DNA from: Moniliophthora roreri
Taxonomy: Eukaryota; Basidiomycota; Agaricomycetes; Agaricales; Marasmiaceae
Assembly (NCBI GenBank): GCA_001466705.2
Contig: LATX02000001.1
Span: 1,674,001-1,738,000, forward strand
Direction: 5' to 3'
Length of the DNA: 64,000 nt
In this document: positions 59,881-64,000 of the stretch, piece after piece
How positions within the stretch are numbered: position 1 is the stretch's first letter
Layout of the letters: each line of letters opens with the position of its first letter
The notes under the pieces: generated by a model
Told to the model about the DNA's origin: nothing
The model's database searches: none
What the model saw: the letters and a program-made list of their open reading frames with translations, nothing else
Made by a program: the position numbers and the translations under genes

Positions 59881-62800
59881 CTACAATCCAAGATTGTGCA
59901 TTACCCGCACAACATCGTCAGTAGCCTCGTCGTCGAGGACCCTTGCGGATCTCTGAGCAGAGGAACCAATCACTGCTGGTCGAGATCCGTACACGCTCGG
60001 GAACGAGGGTGCGGTTGCAGAAGTAGGGCTAGAATTGCCACCGTTCTCGCCAACGGACTCCACAGGTGAGTCAGGCATTGCGAGACCCGAAGATGATTCG
60101 GTGATTTTCGAAAGTGAGTAGGTCAAATCTAACGATTGCGCACGGTTCCCTAACGACCTCGGCTTGCTGATCTGCTCCTTCAGCTTCGCTTCCAGTAAGG
60201 AGTCGGAGCCACGTTTTACAGCGTCTTCCACATGTCTCGTACGAGCCGGAACACTCGAGCCCTAGATTTTTTATGAGTACGAAGAAATACAAGATAGAAG
60301 ATCAAACTCACGATAGGAGGCAATGGTGACCAGTATTCAGACGTTCCAGTGACAAAAGATGCGGCATCATCATGCTCGTCCAAGTTGTAGATGTACGCCG
60401 GCGCGTTGAAGAGAGCCTTGACATCCGGAGAAGAGCTAGCCAATCGTAATCTGCGATCAGGATCGTGTACTGGACGACCAAAGTCGGCAGATTCTGTGAA
60501 TCCAGCTGAATTAGATAAGATCATACAGCTGAGTATTTCAGCACGACTCACCGTGATGCGTCTTGGCAGTTGAGAGTAGTTTGCTATCAAAATGAGGGAA
60601 GGCCTCCGCGAATGAATCACCACGCTTATGAGTGTGAGATGTAGGGGAGGGGAAAACACGGATGTTGTGATTGATTAGGAATTGTTCGAGCATTTCACGA
60701 GCAGTGATTAGGAAGTCACTGTTACTACGTTGGCAGCGGAACTTGAACGAGTAGTCATTTAGGATGTCAGTGCCCGCAGCACCATTGTTGAGAGGAGGCG
60801 TGTGGAAGTTAGGTGAAATGGACACTTGCAATTCGCGTTTAACACGTTCAACAAGACTAGCAAAGTCCCCAGATGCGCACACTCGGGTGATTTCGGTGTT
60901 CCCGGTTCGGGGTACGGCCATGTCTGCCTCAAAGGGGACATGATCCTAGAGTACTCGATGTCAGCGAATGCCCCAGAAACAGATTAGGATACGTACAAGA
61001 AGCATGGCAGCTGCAATTTGCACCTGGCTTTCGGGACCGTAGATAGTAACGACATCAGAGGCCGTCTCTTTGTCCGGGAACCGTACACTGGAGTTGGTCT
61101 TCGTTTCGATGTCATGAATGAAGATACTCTTCTCCCCAAGTAAAGTGCGGTGGTAACGTCGAGGTATGGAAACAGTTTCATTGACAAAGTCCTTGTCCTG
61201 CGGTTCATTCAGACCAGTACTAGCTTTAGCGACAAAAGCTCGTACCTTGGGATTGACTAATTCCATGACCGACTGCTTGAGATTTTCAAGATTCATAGCA
61301 TTTTTCGCCGGGGTCCGGGCAATGACGTTGTCGTCATTGTCATTATAACCTCCCAATGCGGCGAATTCCTCCGCATTAGAAAATTTGACGTACACCCCAT
61401 ACTTCTTCATTATCCGTTGAATACTTCTGCCCCCTACACCGATGATACGCTTGTGGTACGCCTCTGGGACATGGAAGGATATTTCGGCGGGTAACTCTTC
61501 TTGCAATAACGTTAGGCCGTGCAAGACTGAGCTATCTGGACCAGCGATGTCGATGAGGAAATTGTGATCATTGAAAGTCTCAAATTTAATTTTGACGTTA
61601 GTCGTCTGCATAATCTTGTTGATTTTGCCGTTTTTCTTCCCGCTGATGAACTCGCGATGTTCATTGGATAGCTCAATCTGGAACCGAATCTCATGATGGA
61701 AAGCCTGCGAAGAGAAGATTCCGAGAATCAGTGGATCGAAATACTGGAAGCACGCCATTATGCATACCTTGATGATATCAAGTTCCATGATCATGCTGAC
61801 GGCAGCCCGAACTTCATGCTCCAGTCCGTGAAGCTCGAAGCACATGCTCTTGAATACTACCTCTGCACCAGTAGCTATGGAAATTTGCTTGATGAGCGTA
61901 GAAACTTGGGAGACATTGAGGGTGGCCGGGGGGAGCAATGCGTTGAATTGAACTGGAAGCAGCCAAAACGATCCGACGTAATAATGACAGGCCTGAAAAT
62001 ATGTGAGGATCTCGAGTGCGTGATGACTGATGATGTTCGACTTACTAGTTGCATGATGGAACGAATAGTCCGCTGAATGTTGACACGATGGTCACCATAA
62101 ACAGTAATTAAACTTGTAGAACTTCCTAGGGGTGGGAATTGAATGAAAGTCGCATTGTCATTCATGATGGTCTTCAGGTCATCGGGGCGGTCTGTAACCA
62201 TCCAATCGAGCTTGCGCGGTAAGATGGCGGTATCTCTTGACATAACAGACTTGCTCTTTAACCAAAATGTGAGTTTCTATGACCGAAGGACCTATTTTAA
62301 GACACACCTTATTCGCGGAGGCCTGATACAACATGTCTCTCGCTCGTTGTACTCCGAAGAATTCACCTGTAATCCAGATAGCTCCGTTGTTCCTTGAGAT
62401 TGAATTCGGAGAAGCGAGGACGTCGGGTCCCACGAGACCCTGAACAGGAGAAGGGAGGTAGATATTGGTGGCAGTATCTTCTTGAATTGACTGCAAGAGA
62501 CTGCGCTTTCTTCCAGCAATGATAGTATGCAGTTTGTAGTCAATTTCACACATTTCGGAATGAAGCCCGCTCTAAAATAGAGCTGTTAGCGAGACTGAAA
62601 CATTTGAAATTTCGAGGAAGACTCACGAGCTCATCCAGCATGACCAGCAGCCGGACTCGAGCCAAATCTACAGAATCACCTGGCCCAGTGATGACCAGTT
62701 CGCATATCCGCTCAGTCTCGAGACCTGACCAACCAGCGCTACTGCTGATTCCGTCGGGCGGCGTTCGATTTGAAAGGGAATGTGGGCTATTGACGACCGC

Positions 62801-63318
62801 AATGTGAGCCAACGTCTGAGAAGCAATGTCGTCAAGTCGACGGCGAACTTCAGCTTTGAGAACTGGTTTTGACGAAGGAGAGTCGAGAATCTCTGAACGC
62901 GTAACTTTAATAGCAGAGCGATGCTTGATATACGTCAGCCAACACTGTCAGTCAAAAGTAAAACTCTACAGCGACTTACCTGGACTGGACACTCCTTTAA
63001 AATCATGCCGCGAGCAGCCATGACTTGCTGGTAGGCACCGGTGATATGAAAGTTCCAACCCTGGTCGGAAAGGAAAGATGAAATATGACAGCCATGAAGA
63101 GACATGGCCATCATTGTGAGCTTTGCAACTTGCTCGCTCTCTGGAGGAGTGGAATCGTCTTGTGAAAGAACGCCATTATTCAGCTGGGTAGGATAGGAGG
63201 GATCGTTGGCGGAAGACCTGAGCTCGTTGGGGCCGACGAAATCGAAAGAAGACGAAGGAGAAGTATGTCGCGACCTGCGTGGATAAGTGAAGCTTGTGCT
63301 GTATATGTCGAGGGCCAT
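59881..63318 (-). CDS. Multi-KH domain RNA-binding protein (Bicaudal-C/YLL032C-like)
   Basis: Probable cytoplasmic RNA-binding regulator of about 960 residues. The start is MALDIYSTSFTYPRRSRHTS at 63318. Several KH-type segments follow: a divergent one (YKLHTIIAGRKRSLLQSIQE), EHREFISGKKNGKINKIMQT, a canonical YHKRIIGVGGRSIQRIMKKY with the GxGG loop, and a divergent YHRTLLGEKSIFIHDIETKT. A conserved block VKFSNAEEFAALGGYNDNDD lies after the canonical KH. The C-terminal 250 residues are disordered. Only the canonical domain has a perfect GxxG; the others have altered loops. The family is clear, the orthologue tentative; YLL032C is my recollection of the yeast relative. Confidence 0.82.
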
Positions 63319-63618
63319 GAGGGAGAGGCTGAGAAGATAGCAGGAGGTGAATCAGAGAGGCGAGGGGCGCGAAGGAGGGTATGAAGATAATAGACCGGGG
63401 GGTATTGACACAAAATGGTATCAATGTCGTGGTCGTCGCACAAAGTCAAGAATGCAGACGACCCTTCAAGTATAAAAAGCTGACGATACAGTATAGGAGC
63501 AAGACAGAAACGAAAATGAAAACAGACAACCCGTCTCACTCGGTCTCAACTCCTCGTCCTCCATTTATTTTTTTCTCACACTCCATTTCGTCACGGCTTG
63601 CGCACACCCCACAAGCCC
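63319..63618. promoter_or_regulatory. Divergent promoter, KH gene/Urb2-like gene
   Basis: 300 bp between two start codons. A CT-rich run lies at 63544-63600 before the + strand gene. No TATA box is clear. Confidence 0.4.
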
Positions 63619-64000
63619 ATGCAATCCGCCCAGGCTTTCATCCGCGCTCTCAAGAATCCGAACCAAGATGTCAACAAGGTAGACATAGCTCGTGCAGCAT
63701 GGGATGACAAGTCCTTTTATGCTCCAAGAAAAGGGCAAGCTATAGCAGATTGGATCTTGACGCGTTTTGCAAAGGGTGCAAGGTCGGGGATACATTTCTT
63801 GTTTTTGAAAAAAAAGCAAAAGCTGACCTCTTGTTCAGTGTAGTCGAGTCTTTGTTTGACTGTCGGTATTGGACGCTTCTATTCGATGTTATATCGTCCT
63901 CGACCGACTCGGATTCATGGCTGGGTCCTCTTCTCAACCGGATCTCCATAGCCCCAATTATCGTCACCTATTTCAAGTCTCTCCCCAGATACGATCCTTC
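63619..64000 (+). CDS. 5' part of an Urb2/Npa2-like nucleolar protein, cut by the window end
   Basis: The first exon begins MQSAQAFIRALKNPNQDVNK and runs to DWILTRFAKGA; a short intron joins it to SVVESLFDCRYWTLLFDVIS and LGPLLNRISIAPIIVTYFKS. The helical repeat-like pattern and the opening residues resemble basidiomycete Urb2, a factor in early 60S ribosome assembly. This is a resemblance from memory, not a search. The protein continues past the window, so the length is unknown. The splice (GCA AG|T) keeps the frame. Confidence 0.55.

Overview
The window looks like a gene-dense stretch of a basidiomycete (probably Agaricomycete) chromosome. About 29 protein-coding genes lie on both strands, most interrupted by several 45-70 nt GT-AG introns with short exons. 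Spacers are often under 300 bp, and no transposon, tRNA, rRNA or CRISPR signal was found. Typical fungal proteins (Atg16, Dsn1/Mis13, an Osh-type sterol-binding protein, a Mph1/FANCM helicase, a fungal BET protein, Bim1/X325 copper proteins) support the assignment. All gene models are hand-spliced from reading frames plus splice signals, so single exon borders may be off by a few codons.

Layout. 0-16 kb: branched-chain aminotransferase, 6-phosphogluconolactonase, Rab7/Ypt7 head-to-head with Atg16, Dsn1, a Pub1/TIA1-like RNA-binding protein, prohibitin-1, an asparagine synthetase-domain protein and 6-phosphogluconate dehydrogenase. 17-32 kb: a large disordered coiled-coil/zinc-binding orphan protein, an oxysterol-binding protein, a secreted GH3 beta-glucosidase and an RBM26/27-like CCCH-RRM protein. 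32-38 kb: a FANCM/Mph1 helicase and a mitochondrial trypsin-like protease. 38-40.3 kb: no gene recognised, although a good core promoter sits at its left edge. 40.3-50 kb: a tiny metallothionein gene, proteasome beta-3, WDR70, a double-bromodomain BET protein, a G-patch protein and a hypothetical protein. 50-60 kb: frataxin, a rhodanese, a CTR copper transporter, two tandem Bim1/X325 (LPMO-like) copper proteins, a small unknown, mercaptopyruvate sulfurtransferase and V-ATPase subunit C. 60-64 kb: a multi-KH protein and the 5' end of an Urb2-like gene.

The most interesting feature is a copper-handling neighbourhood. A CTR copper permease is followed on the same strand by two GPI-type Bim1/X325 proteins, each with a mature N-terminal His and a second His exactly 47 residues later. 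A 33-residue, seven-cysteine metallothionein lies about 11.4 kb away. On the other side of the CTR promoter are two mitochondrial genes, a rhodanese and frataxin. Bim1 and CTR proteins are known from other fungi to cooperate in copper import, so the layout suggests a physically linked copper capture and uptake module with two capture paralogues. That the cluster is co-regulated is inference.
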